Assembly: GCF_016406325.1 (NCBI RefSeq)
Contig: NZ_CP066370.1
Span: 3,720,001-3,784,000 of the forward strand
Direction of reading: 5' to 3'
Source of the DNA: Shewanella putrefaciens
GTDB lineage: Bacteria > Pseudomonadota > Gammaproteobacteria > Enterobacterales > Shewanellaceae
Length of the DNA stretch: 64,000 nt
A program made the position numbers and the translations under genes. Numbering within the stretch: position 1 is the stretch's first letter; each line of letters opens with the position of its first letter. Below are positions 9,644 to 18,316 of the stretch, in pieces. The notes under the pieces were generated by a model. That model ran no database searches. It worked only from the letters and a program-made list of their open reading frames with translations, and was not told the DNA's origin.

Positions 9644-9820
9644 ATGGCTCATATTATTGAAGTCGTGCCCAACGATACTGAAATTGAGGCGATGACCACC
9701 CCTAGAAACAGCAAAGCAGCCGAAGCCATGCAGCATAAGCGTGAAATCAAAAAACGCTTAGAAGATTATCTCGAACGCGCAGAACTTCGACGTGCATTAG
9801 GAGACGACGAATTTTTTTAA
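9644..9820 (+). CDS. small PA3496-family protein
   Basis: A 58-residue gene starting MAHIIEVVPN with AGGA a few bases upstream of the ATG. The C-terminal half (KREIKKRLEDYLERAEL, then RRALGDDEFF) is a charged helix ending in a conserved acidic-aromatic tail, the pattern of the short PA3496-like family, described as a putative envelope-integrity protein in pseudomonads. No signal peptide or membrane segment is visible. It is transcribed divergently from the histidine kinase and is followed by a hairpin at about 9894. The family call rests on the tail pattern and is moderately sure; the function is unproven. Confidence 0.7.
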   Translation: MAHIIEVVPNDTEIEAMTTPRNSKAAEAMQHKREIKKRLEDYLERAELRRALGDDEFF

Positions 9821-10221
9821 GCCCTGCTAATACCATTATGCTTACGCTACAAACCGACAAGCATAGATATTTTGCTCGATTATAAACAAGTATCACCCAG
9901 TACTTCATCGGCTGGGTGAGCATTAATTTTTAGTACCACCAACCTTATCATTTTGCCTTTTTATGTCTTGGTTTTAATGAGAAGCCATCCAACCTTTATA
10001 TAAATAAGTATAAGTTCCTCATCCCAGCGCCAAACGCGCCAGCGTTCATATCGCAGATCCTGTGTAGAACTTTTCACCGAGTGATGCTTTAAATCGATGA
10101 AAAATTGATTATTTAATCTAAAATTTTTAACATCAGCCTAGCAGATCCATAGGAATCAATAGGGTTAAAGGCTATGATTATGTCAATTTCTATTGCTTAA
10201 ACAGCCCGCAGGATGACGGAA
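9821..10221. other. intergenic region with one hairpin
   Basis: About 400 bases between the PA3496-like gene and the DUF1704 gene. The only structure I see is the hairpin at 9894-9918; the rest is AT-rich and presumably holds the promoter of the downstream gene. No open frame with a ribosome-binding site was found. Confidence 0.5.
9894..9926 (+). terminator. probable terminator of the PA3496-like gene
   Basis: CACCCAG (9894-9900) pairs with CTGGGTG (9912-9918) around an 11-base loop, and an AT-rich run ending in several T residues follows. It is a plausible intrinsic terminator about 75 bases after the stop codon. Confidence 0.6.
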
Positions 10222-11577
10222 ATGTCAGAGTCGTTAGCCCAGTACCAACAAGATCTACGCCGCTTTTCCGATGAACTCATTCGTATCCAAACTCCCATAA
10301 AAATCCTCGATGCGATTAAATGGCCAAGGGAAATGGAAGAGCGTTTTCTATCAAACAAAGGTTCTTCACTTCCAGCGATTAAACAAGACTTCTATCAAAA
10401 CATAGCATTACCTTTTGACCCTATAAAAACGCAAGCTGAACTTATCGCCCTGAAACAGGATATTCATAGACGTTTAGGTAAACGGGACAAACTTGGAAAA
10501 TTATTAGTTGCCAACGTCGATCAATATCGTCTCGTTGTCGATATGTTAGGCCACAGAGGTACGCCGACCTTTGGTAAACTCAGTCAAGAATTATACGGCA
10601 GTGCAAACCATAGATTGCATGGCGATCGCCATACCCTGCGTCAGTTGGGCGATAAACTGAGTTATATATTCTCGCTGCCCGCAGCACGACATATGAATAA
10701 GCATCACCCCAAAATTATTAGCGCACCGGAAGCCGTTAATGTACTAAGTCAGCGTTTAGAAAAGTATTTCCATAGCGATGATATGCGTGTTCGCCTCAGT
10801 GACGGTATTGTTTCGGATGCCGCAGTGGGCGGCGATACCGTTAAACTCAACAGTAAAGCGATGTTCAGTGAGTCAGACCTCAATGTATATGAGGTTCATG
10901 AAGGCTGGGTACATGTTGGTACAACCCTTAATGGCAGAGCCCAACCCCACGCAACTTGGCTCAGTGTGGGGTCTCCACGTGTAGCGGCAACCCAAGAAGG
11001 GCTCGCAGTATTGCTCGAAATGTTGACCTTAAGCTCCAATCCAGGCCGTGCTCGGCGTATTAGCGACCGTGTTGCGGCTGTCGATATGGCGGAAAATGGC
11101 GCTGACTTTATCGACGTGTTTAACTATTTTAGAGAATTAAATCTCAGTGCAAAGGACAGCTATCGGGTCACTCAAAGGGTTTTCCGTGGCGGTATGGTAG
11201 AAGGTGGGAGCTTTTTCACTAAAGATATTTCCTATGTCCGCGGTTATGTAGAAAATATTAACTTTATTCGTAGTGCAATTACATCAGGCTTACCCGAGCT
11301 CATCCCTATGTTGTTCTTAGGGAAATTGGCGATCGAAGATATCCCTGTGTTGTATCAAGCCTGCCAAGAAGGAATTCTGACGCCCCCAAAATACCTACCT
11401 CCTATGTTTGATAACTTTAGCGGTCTTTACGCATGGTTTGGTTTTGCCTCTGGCCTAGCTGGAATTGATTTAAAAGGTGTTCAGCGTCACTTCACTCGCT
11501 TATTTAAGGATGTCCCCAACGTATCTCCCGCCTATGAGTTATTTGATGATACAGAGTTTGATAACAACTCAGACTAA
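10222..11577 (+). CDS. DUF1704 protein (QEGLA motif, MATCAP-like metallopeptidase family)
   Basis: About 451 residues. The frame is open from 10213, but the ATG at 10222 is better spaced from the AGGA at 10210-10213. The protein carries the HEGWVH sequence (about residues 229-234), an HExxxH zinc motif, and ATQEGLAVLLE about 30 residues later, which gives the family its name (flavohemoglobin expression-modulating QEGLA motif protein, TIGR02421/DUF1704). Eukaryotic relatives are the MATCAP tyrosine carboxypeptidases; the bacterial substrate is not known. No signal peptide is present, so it is cytosolic. It ends at a clear terminator and has no operon partner. Confidence 0.85.
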   Translation: MSESLAQYQQDLRRFSDELIRIQTPIKILDAIKWPREMEERFLSNKGSSLPAIKQDFYQNIALPFDPIKTQAELIALKQDIHRRLGKRDKLGKLLVANVDQYRLVVDMLGHRGTPTFGKLSQELYGSANHRLHGDRHTLRQLGDKLSYIFSLPAARHMNKHHPKIISAPEAVNVLSQRLEKYFHSDDMRVRLSDGIVSDAAVGGDTVKLNSKAMFSESDLNVYEVHEGWVHVGTTLNGRAQPHATWLSVGSPRVAATQEGLAVLLEMLTLSSNPGRARRISDRVAAVDMAENGADFIDVFNYFRELNLSAKDSYRVTQRVFRGGMVEGGSFFTKDISYVRGYVENINFIRSAITSGLPELIPMLFLGKLAIEDIPVLYQACQEGILTPPKYLPPMFDNFSGLYAWFGFASGLAGIDLKGVQRHFTRLFKDVPNVSPAYELFDDTEFDNNSD

Positions 11578-11596
11578 TAGCGTAACCAGCTCGATT

Positions 11597-11624
11597 AAAA
11601 AGCTCACCAATATGTGAGCTTTTT
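11597..11624. terminator. bidirectional intrinsic terminator
   Basis: A perfect 11-bp stem (AAAAAGCTCAC at 11597-11607 and GTGAGCTTTTT at 11614-11624) with a six-base loop lies between the convergent DUF1704 and alsT genes. Flanking A and T runs suit termination in both directions. Confidence 0.9.
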
Positions 11625-11653
11625 GGTTCGAAAACACTCAGTCGCATCGGCAA

Positions 11654-13028
11654 TTAAGTGCGCACTTTTGCCGTATCTTCAGCGCGTTTTTTAATGAAGT
11701 ATTCTCGCGTCAAACCGAAAACCACAGGACTCAACAGCACTAAAGCAATAAGGTTCGGAATAGCCATCATAGCGTTTAAGGTATCCGCTAATAGCCAAAT
11801 GAAATCTAAAGAACTTACCGCACCTAAGGGAACCGCAAGCGTCCACAGTAGGCGGAATGGTTTTATTGCTTTAATACCAAAGAGATATTGCACACACTTC
11901 TCACTATAAAAACTCCAACCAATAATGGTTGTAAACGCAAAAATAGCCAGAGCTACAGCGACAATATAATTCCCCATCGGTAAGGCGTGGGAGAAGGCGT
12001 AGGAAGTCAATGCGGCACCATTTTCACCTGAAGTCCATGCTCCTGACACCACAATCGCTAGTCCCGTAATAGAACAAACAATAATGGTATCGATAAAGGT
12101 GCCAAGCATAGCAACAAGCCCCTGCGCTACAGGGTTATTCGTTTGCGCAGCGGCATGGGCGATAGGCGCACTTCCTAAACCTGCTTCATTGGAAAACACA
12201 CCGCGAGCGACACCGAAGCGAATGGCAGCCCAAACTGCCGCCCCCGCAAAACCACCTTGGGCAGCAACTGGATTAAACGCACTATGAACAATCAAGGCAA
12301 ATGCAGCAGGCACCTCTTCAATATGCATAGCTAACACAGCTAAACCCGCGGTAATATAAAAAATTGTCATAAAGGGCACTAACTTACCCGCTACATCGGC
12401 GATACGTTTAATCCCTCCCATCAATACTGCACCAACTAACAGCATCATCACCACGCCCGAAGCCCAAGCGGGAATCCCAAAGTTACTGCTTAACGCATCT
12501 GCAACTGAGTTTGCCTGTACTGTATTACCAATACCAAAACCAGCAAGAGAACCAAAAATCGCAAATAATGTGCCTAACCAAGCCCACTTCTTACCAAGGC
12601 CATTTTTGATGTAATACATAGGCCCACCAACATGGTTACCATGGTCATCAACTTCACGGTATTTCACCGCTAAAACGGCCTCTGCAAACTTAGTTGCCAT
12701 CCCCACTAACGCTGTACACCACATCCAAAATAAGGCACCAGGGCCTCCAATAAAAATCGCGGTAGCAACCCCCGCAATATTACCTGTACCAATAGTGGCT
12801 GAAAGTGACGTCATCAACGCATTAAAAGGGCTCACATCTCCTTTCACATTTTTATCTTTATCGGGAATTCGCCCAGACCAGAGTAGCTTAAAACCTGTAC
12901 CTAATTTAAGAATGGGCATCAATCTAAGCCCGAGAGAGAAACAAACCCACACCAAGGATCATCACCAACATAGGTGTGCCCCAGACAAAGCCATTAACTA
13001 GGCCAACAAATTCCGTAATTGCTTCCAT
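11654..13028 (-). CDS. AlsT-type sodium:alanine/glycine symporter, frameshifted near the N-terminus
   Basis: The family is clear from GNIAGVATAIFIGGPGALFWMW, split here as GNIAGVATA then FIGGPGALFWMW, and from RGVFSNEAGLGSAPIAHA and multiple membrane helices. The complete reading frame runs 11654-12955, but it lacks the usual first 30 residues. Those residues (MEAITEFVGLVNGFVWG and on to ILGVGLFLS) are encoded from an ATG at 13028 in another frame, with an AGG ribosome-binding site, and run into a stop shortly after the switch point. The break lies at a short CT tract near 12932-12939; restoring one CT unit would join the frames into the usual GLFLSLGLRLMP sequence. The gene may be a pseudogene, a slip-variable gene, or carry a sequencing error. 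A possible operator lies just upstream. Confidence 0.85.
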
Positions 13029-13077
13029 TCAAACCTCGTGATTGATTGTTATAGTTATAGTTTTATTAGCTCTGCAA

Positions 13078-13096
13078 AATTAGGTTTGACCTAATT
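13078..13096. promoter_or_regulatory. palindromic operator candidate upstream of alsT
   Basis: AATTAGGT (13078-13085) and ACCTAATT (13089-13096) form a perfect 8-bp inverted repeat around TTG, 50 bases upstream of the alsT ATG. Its size and place suit a dimeric regulator. The regulator is not known, and no motif assignment is claimed. Confidence 0.5.
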
Positions 13097-13228
13097 GAGA
13101 CTATTTAATGAGCCAATCTAGATAGCCTCAATCCAGATTACAACGAATGATTAACAATTGGAAACCTAAATAATGGATAAATTTATTCGGTACCATACCT
13201 AAGGCGCGTTGATTTATAAGCAAATAAG

Positions 13229-13255
13229 ACGCCCTATTCTTACTAAATAGGGCGT
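13229..13255 (-). terminator. terminator of the metallo-hydrolase gene
   Basis: A 10-bp stem (ACGCCCTATT at 13229-13238 with AATAGGGCGT at 13246-13255) lies 20 bases beyond the stop codon of the minus-strand gene at 13275 and is followed on that strand by a T-rich stretch. Confidence 0.75.
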
Positions 13256-13274
13256 TACAAAGAAGGGCATAAAC

Positions 13275-14717
13275 TTAAGAGGTGATCCACATTAACCGCG
13301 GCAATGCAGTTAAATCCAACTTATCACCATATGCAGCTATCGCAATATCCTTAGGTCTAGTTTTAGGATCTTGGTTAATGACATCGACTAACCCCTGCTG
13401 TGCCTCGGGTTCGCCATGGACGAGAACTAAGGGGGGCTGATCATCAAAGTGGTGATACCAATGTAATAACTCAGCCTGATCCGCATGGGCAGATAGCCCA
13501 CCTACCGTATGTAGCTTAGCGGCGACTTTAATACTGTTACCGTGAATGGTTAGCTCTTCTGCGCCATCGACTAAAGCACGCCCAGGAGTGCCTCTGGCTT
13601 GATAGCCACAAATAATCACATCACATTCAGGGCGCCATAGATTATGTTCAAAATGGCTACGAATACGCCCACCATTACACATCCCGCTCCCTGCAATAAT
13701 AATCAGCCCCTTGTGTATATCATTTAATGCTATTGATTCTTCGGTGGTTTGAATAAATTCAACGTTTGACAGCAGTGGATGCTTCCCTGGTGACTGGCGA
13801 GTAAAATGCTTAAAGTCTTCATCCATCAACTGGTAGTTATTAACATAGACTCGAGTCGCTTCAATCGCCATTGGGCTATCAAGGCAAATTCTCCAACGGG
13901 ATAGATCCCATTCCTTGGCATATAAATGAAAAAGATAGAGTAACTCTTGTGCTCGTCCGACTGAGAATGCGGGTAACAAAATATTACCGTGGCTTTCTGT
14001 CACCGCCTTCGTAAAAATGGCTTTCAACTCTGCTAAGGTATCAGTCCAACTCCGGTGAAAACGATCACCATAGGTACTTTCCATTAGCACTAAATCGGCC
14101 GTATCAACTAAGGTTGGATTATGTAAAATCGGCATACCTGCACGGCCAAGATCACCACTGAAAACAATTTTTTTCTGCGACTTACCTTCACCTAACCAAA
14201 TTTCAACTAAAGCCGAACCTAAAATATGGCCCGCATCCGACAAACAAATATCCACATGGGGGATCACGTTTATCACTTGGCCGTATTCTAAGGGAATAAA
14301 TTGCCTCATCACTTGTTCGACATCTTCAACGGTAAATAAGGGTTCTAAAGGCTCAAGATCGTGCTTAGCCCGTTTTTTATTAGTACGTTCCGTATCTCTG
14401 CTCTGCAGCATAGCAGCATCTTTAAGCATAATGGCACAAAGTTCAGCCGTCGCTTTATGAGTATAAATAGGCCCATCAAACCCCGATTTGACTAACAGAG
14501 GTAAACGTCCAGAGTGATCGATATGGGCATGACTCAGCACGACAGCGGAAATAGACTCGGGCTCGAAAGTGAAAGGGTCGTGATTACGCAATTCATCTTC
14601 TTTACCGCCCTGTATCAACCCACAATCGAGTAATAAATGTTCATGATCGACCGAGAGTAAATGGCACGAACCTGTCACTTCTCTCGTTGCCCCTAAAAAC
14701 TGCAGTGTCATTCGCAT
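13275..14717 (-). CDS. beta-CASP metallo-hydrolase (RNA-processing type)
   Basis: 480 residues starting at an ATG five bases from a GGAGGG Shine-Dalgarno. The metallo-beta-lactamase core is complete: SHAHIDHSGRLP (zinc motif 2, about residues 62-73), DAGHILGS (about 161), and FSGDLGR (about 184). The beta-CASP insert follows and the C-terminal RMMBL region ends with GLSAHADQAELL and VHGEPEAQQGL. This matches CPSF73-like prokaryotic nucleases, often annotated as MBL-fold RNA exonucleases. The likely role is RNA cleavage in the cytosol (family knowledge). It stands alone with its own terminator. Confidence 0.9.
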   Translation of the reverse strand: MRMTLQFLGATREVTGSCHLLSVDHEHLLLDCGLIQGGKEDELRNHDPFTFEPESISAVVLSHAHIDHSGRLPLLVKSGFDGPIYTHKATAELCAIMLKDAAMLQSRDTERTNKKRAKHDLEPLEPLFTVEDVEQVMRQFIPLEYGQVINVIPHVDICLSDAGHILGSALVEIWLGEGKSQKKIVFSGDLGRAGMPILHNPTLVDTADLVLMESTYGDRFHRSWTDTLAELKAIFTKAVTESHGNILLPAFSVGRAQELLYLFHLYAKEWDLSRWRICLDSPMAIEATRVYVNNYQLMDEDFKHFTRQSPGKHPLLSNVEFIQTTEESIALNDIHKGLIIIAGSGMCNGGRIRSHFEHNLWRPECDVIICGYQARGTPGRALVDGAEELTIHGNSIKVAAKLHTVGGLSAHADQAELLHWYHHFDDQPPLVLVHGEPEAQQGLVDVINQDPKTRPKDIAIAAYGDKLDLTALPRLMWITS

Positions 14718-14835
14718 AGTGTCCCTCCACCGTATTTACCTCTTATTAAAGATAGACTATGCCCTTATTCCTAAAACAAAAAGGATTAATTAATCACATA
14801 CGAGTAATGTCAACTTTAGGAGTAACACACAGTAG

Positions 14836-15681
14836 TTAATAGCCAAGTAAGGGGTACAATTTACCTTGTCGCACCATTTTATCGGCATTCATAATTGTGC
14901 CATCATGCTGCCATTGGATGAGCAAGTTCAACAAAGGTTGTTCAACCTCAGCGGCTGTCATCCCAGCGTTAATCAGTGGACTATAGAGTAGTTTTAGGAG
15001 AATAAAATCCAGCCCTGTGAGCAAATCCTGCTGGGTTTTATCGTTAAAAATGGAGGGAAACACTTTTTCTGAGTCATTGGGCAATCCAAGTACTTGGGTC
15101 ATTTCTTCCACAATACAAGCCACTAACTTACCGTGCATTTTTGCTTGATCGACGGGAATGATGATCCAAGCACGTTCAATTTGCTGCAAAGAATTGAGGG
15201 CAAATTTTGCCATGCAAACTGAACCATGGATATTTTGCACAGCACTTTGCCCCATTAAGCGCACTATCTCATTCGCCCACAGGGATTGACGGGTAAATAC
15301 TAAGTGCAAATTAGCCTTTTCAAGCGAATCGACTAAGCGAATATCGTGACCCGTAATCTCCGTTAAATGGCTTAAATGCATCTGCACTAATTGAGTGTGC
15401 AGAGCACCATCGGCAACTTGATGTTCAATAAAAACCCGTATTGGTACCTGCCATTTACGAACTCTGTGTTTATAAGTGTCATATTCATTATTTAACGCAA
15501 TATGACTGAAAGCTTGGCGGATATAATCTGGATTTTGCCAACGGGTCTCTCGTTCTAGTACTTTGCCGATGGACTGTGCTGGGTCAGCCGCCGATAGGGG
15601 AAAGATTCCAAACCATGCACTCAACATAACATAGTGTATACACTGACTTATGTACCGCACAATTCTGCAACGCTTTTGCAT
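14836..15681 (-). CDS. DUF2927 secreted protein
   Basis: About 281 residues from the ATG at 15681, which has GGGATC upstream; a second ATG at 15699 would add six residues. A hydrophobic N-terminal signal (IHYVMLSAWFGIFPLSA) precedes a mature region that begins at AADPAQ. The C-terminal half has the DUF2927 block: IVEEMTQVLGLPNDSE, then FPSIFNDK, then LDFILLKLLYSPLINAGM. Family members are periplasmic or lipid-anchored and resemble metallopeptidase folds, but the HExxH zinc motif is not evident here (EEMTQ in its place), so activity is doubtful. It is followed closely on the same strand by nothing recognisable as a partner; the thioredoxin-like gene lies just upstream. Confidence 0.75.
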   Translation of the reverse strand: MQKRCRIVRYISQCIHYVMLSAWFGIFPLSAADPAQSIGKVLERETRWQNPDYIRQAFSHIALNNEYDTYKHRVRKWQVPIRVFIEHQVADGALHTQLVQMHLSHLTEITGHDIRLVDSLEKANLHLVFTRQSLWANEIVRLMGQSAVQNIHGSVCMAKFALNSLQQIERAWIIIPVDQAKMHGKLVACIVEEMTQVLGLPNDSEKVFPSIFNDKTQQDLLTGLDFILLKLLYSPLINAGMTAAEVEQPLLNLLIQWQHDGTIMNADKMVRQGKLYPLLGY

Positions 15682-15713
15682 TGAATATGATCCCAGCATT
15701 CATTCTAGCTGTG

Positions 15714-15947
15714 TTAGTCTCGCAGCCATTCTTCGATATCGGCTCTACTCGGCACTGAACCGCTATGCACTAGCTCCCCATCGATAACGACTGCGGGAGT
15801 TTTTGTTACTTTAAATTTCACTAAACTCTGTGGATCAGTATCTTTTTTAACGATCAGATCGACGGCCATTTCCTCTGATATATCTTTGAACATTTCCTCA
15901 GTTTTTTTACACTTATCGCAATCACCTAATACGCTAACCCGTTTCAT
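15714..15947 (-). CDS. thioredoxin-like redox-active disulfide protein
   Basis: About 77 residues from the ATG at 15947, which has AAGGAAAT upstream; a longer open frame exists but its extra 30 residues look unrelated. The CDKC active site sits at residues 10-13 in VLGDCDKCKK, followed by a cis-Pro in VTKTPAVVIDGEL. This is the pattern of the short thioredoxin_3 / TIGR00412 family (redox-active disulfide protein 2). It is probably a cytosolic thiol-disulfide protein. The DUF2927 gene follows it after 32 bases in the same direction, so co-transcription is likely. Confidence 0.85.
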   Translation of the reverse strand: MKRVSVLGDCDKCKKTEEMFKDISEEMAVDLIVKKDTDPQSLVKFKVTKTPAVVIDGELVHSGSVPSRADIEEWLRD

Positions 15948-16290
15948 ATTATTTCCTTGGAGATACAGCATTGCAGGATTTTCACCTTGAGAGTTCCACC
16001 TAATCCCTAGTCGAGCTTTAGGTAGATACAGCAACATGATGCGCTATAAAGTGATTATTTGCTTACTTAAATTTGCCTATTACGAGGGCCAGTTAATATT
16101 TTGAAATGACCTTGTATTCGTTCGAGCAAATTCTTGGCTGAGAATCGAGGAATGAAGCGAGCTGGCCCACTCAAATAATGAGCCACTCGTATGAAGATAG
16201 TTAGCGCACAGCCTGCTGTAGTGCCTTTATGCGGACGCTATATGTGTCTACGATGAAAGTCAGCTTAAGTGGAATTAGCACGCCCTAGCA

Positions 16291-16617
16291 CTAAGCAATA
16301 ATTTGGTGGTAAGTTTCTACATGATATGACTCAACCAATTCGGGCATCACTTGATGGAAATAATGTTGAATCGCGTCTTTAGCGCAGTGTTCATCGAAGG
16401 CGGTAATATCGACAAACTTTTCTACAAACGTCACGCGGCGCGGCTCATCACGGCTCACATTGAGCTCGTAACGAATACAACCCGCTTCGCGGCGCGTATC
16501 AGGAATAAGGCTCGCGAGCGCAGCGATTAGCGCTTCGGTTTTGCCCTCTTTAGCCAGAAAACTCGCCACGCAGGCAATTTGTTGTTGATTGATTCTATAG
16601 TCCGTTGAAGTCGACAT
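16291..16617 (-). CDS. YgiN-like antibiotic biosynthesis monooxygenase-domain protein
   Basis: 108 residues with a Shine-Dalgarno AAGGAACT before the ATG. The dimeric alpha+beta barrel (ABM) pattern is visible: IACVASFLAKEGKTEALIAA, then TRREAGCIRYELNVSRDEP, then VEKFVDITAFDEHCA and HYFHQVMPEL. This matches YgiN-like putative quinol monooxygenases. No cofactor motif is needed in this family. The true substrate is unknown. A GNAT gene lies upstream on the same strand at 74 bases. Confidence 0.85.
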   Translation of the reverse strand: MSTSTDYRINQQQIACVASFLAKEGKTEALIAALASLIPDTRREAGCIRYELNVSRDEPRRVTFVEKFVDITAFDEHCAKDAIQHYFHQVMPELVESYHVETYHQIIA

Positions 16618-16690
16618 CTCAGTTCCTTATTGGCTTAATGTTGAATGCTTATGTTGATAATTGATGTAGATAACTCTTATTGATAGCCGC

Positions 16691-17146
16691 TTATGCTGAT
16701 TGATAGCGCATATCTAAATGGGGAATACCATCTTCTAAATACATCTCAGAGCAGGCGACAAAGCCGAGTTTTTGATAGAAAGCTTTGAGGTAATCTTGGG
16801 CGCCAATTTGGATCCCCGCATCGGGCCATGTCGTCAGTGCTGATTCAATGGCTTGCTGCATTAAAGGCATGGCTAGTCCTTTGCCTCGTCCCGCTGGCGA
16901 TACCACCACACGACCAATACTCGCCTCTGGATAACTCAATCCCGGCGGCAAAATGCGCGCGTAGGCAAGCAGTTCCCCGTCAGGCGATAAGCCAAATAAA
17001 TGCTGGGTTTCTGGGTGCCTATCCTTATCGTCAAGCTCTGGATACGCACAGGCCTGCTCGACGACAAACACATCAACTCTAAGTCTTAATATGTCATACA
17101 GCATATTAATATCTAATTGGTTAAAAGTTAGATTATTCCAATGCAC
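16691..17146 (-). CDS. ElaA-type GNAT acetyltransferase
   Basis: 151 residues initiated at a GTG, supported by GGAGGAAG upstream. ElaA features are visible: LTFNQLDINMLYDILRLRVDVFVVEQ (the N-terminal block, read here in part), CAYPELDDKD at about 37-46, and the acetyl-CoA loop RVVVSPAGRGKGLAMPLM at about 78-95. The C-terminal DYLKAFYQKLGFVACSEMYLEDGIPH is also standard. ElaA proteins are predicted N-acetyltransferases with no settled substrate. It likely shares a transcript with the ABM gene downstream. Confidence 0.9.
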   Translation of the reverse strand: MHWNNLTFNQLDINMLYDILRLRVDVFVVEQACAYPELDDKDRHPETQHLFGLSPDGELLAYARILPPGLSYPEASIGRVVVSPAGRGKGLAMPLMQQAIESALTTWPDAGIQIGAQDYLKAFYQKLGFVACSEMYLEDGIPHLDMRYQSA

Positions 17147-17344
17147 GTGATACTTCCTCCCCAGAATGGCTTAAATCGGACGCAGTCTAACATGCTTTTT
17201 TGCCGTTAAAGAATGTCTGAATTGCCTTAATTCACAAGCCTCTATAAGCTTGAAAAGCTAACAGGGTGAAAAAGACCTTGGGTTTTCCTGATATCGTTAG
17301 CAAAGTAAAACTCAACATTTAATCTTAATTTTGGAGAAAACCTA

Positions 17345-17755
17345 ATGAGCTTAATTAAAGAGTTCAAGGCTTTTGCGTCCCGCGGCAATGTGATCGATAT
17401 GGCCGTTGGTATCATCATAGGTGCCGCATTCGGCAAAATCGTCTCGTCCTTCGTGGCCGATGTCATCATGCCACCGATTGGTATCATCCTAGGTGGTGTG
17501 AATTTTAGTGATTTGAGCATAGTGCTTCAGGCAGCCCAAGGTGATGCGCCTTCTGTGGTGATTGCCTATGGCAAATTCATTCAAACCGTTATCGACTTTA
17601 CGATTATCGCCTTCGCGATTTTTATGGGTTTAAAAGCCATTAACACCCTAAAACGCAAGGAAGAAGAAGCGCCTAAAGCACCACCCGCACCGACCAAAGA
17701 AGAAGAGTTGCTGTCTGAAATCCGCGATCTATTGAAAGCTCAACAAGAAAAATAA
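17345..17755 (+). CDS. mscL: large-conductance mechanosensitive channel MscL
   Basis: 136 residues with GGAGAAAA upstream of the ATG. The N-terminal amphipathic helix ([20 protein letters not shown]), TM1 ([20 protein letters not shown]), the periplasmic loop, TM2 ([18 protein letters not shown]), and the charged cytoplasmic bundle ending EIRDLLKAQ are all present. The length is normal. MscL is a homopentamer in the inner membrane that opens under extreme tension to release solutes on hypo-osmotic shock. It is monocistronic, with a strong terminator downstream. Confidence 0.97.
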   Translation: MSLIKEFKAFASRGNVIDMAVGIIIGAAFGKIVSSFVADVIMPPIGIILGGVNFSDLSIVLQAAQGDAPSVVIAYGKFIQTVIDFTIIAFAIFMGLKAINTLKRKEEEAPKAPPAPTKEEELLSEIRDLLKAQQEK

Positions 17756-17780
17756 TCTCAAACTTAAGTGTCACGCATAA

Positions 17781-17816
17781 AAAACCCATCTCTAGAGATG
17801 GGTTTTGTTTTTTACA
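17781..17816 (+). terminator. intrinsic terminator of mscL
   Basis: A perfect 12-bp stem (17781-17792 with 17795-17806, AAAACCCATCTC / GAGATGGGTTTT) and a T-rich tail lie 25 bases after the mscL stop. A runs on the other side suit termination of the convergent gene as well. Confidence 0.92.
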
Positions 17817-17832
17817 TCAGCGAGATAAGTGA

Positions 17833-18156
17833 TTACTCAGCTTCAACATGCACAGTTTCACTGTAATCTTGCACGACTTCTGCCACCCGAATGCGATAAG
17901 AGTTAAACAAACAAGGCACTATACCCGTTTGCTCGGCAATGCTGTGAGCCATCTGATTACGCCATTGGGTGATCGAAGCTTGGTCTTCCCAAAACGACAA
18001 ACTCAGCACTTTGCCATCGTCGGTTAAACTCTGAAAACGTTCGATCGAGATCAGTCCCTTACGGCCTTCTAAATATTGGCGCATTTCAGCCGCCACGTGC
18101 AGATACTCTTCCTTCCCTTCCTTTGTCGGGATGACTTCAAAAATTACCGCGATCAT
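17833..18156 (-). CDS. antibiotic biosynthesis monooxygenase-domain protein
   Basis: 107 residues with GGAGAA before the ATG. It has the ABM ferredoxin-like fold pattern: IAVIFEVIPTKEGKEEYL, then LEGRKGLISIERFQS, then LSLSFWEDQASITQWRNQ and HSIAEQ. The family includes haem-degrading and quinone-modifying monooxygenases, but many members are uncharacterised; nothing here fixes the substrate. It is convergent with mscL and stands alone. Confidence 0.85.
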   Translation of the reverse strand: MIAVIFEVIPTKEGKEEYLHVAAEMRQYLEGRKGLISIERFQSLTDDGKVLSLSFWEDQASITQWRNQMAHSIAEQTGIVPCLFNSYRIRVAEVVQDYSETVHVEAE

Positions 18157-18316
18157 AATGTTCTCCAGAAATGAATGTCCTTAATGTCGACCCTAAGACT
18201 AGCCTATCTATCGCTATTTAGCTCACTGATTTTTAGAGTTTTAGTCAATCTGATAACCCTGTCTACAACGAAGGCAATAACCCGAAACATAACCAGTTAT
18301 TGCCCACGATGACGGC

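Noticed and set aside
13029..13228. Possible glycine riboswitch upstream of the AlsT symporter
   Set aside because: No conserved glycine-riboswitch purine motifs or paired aptamer layout can be seen; only a short palindrome is present.
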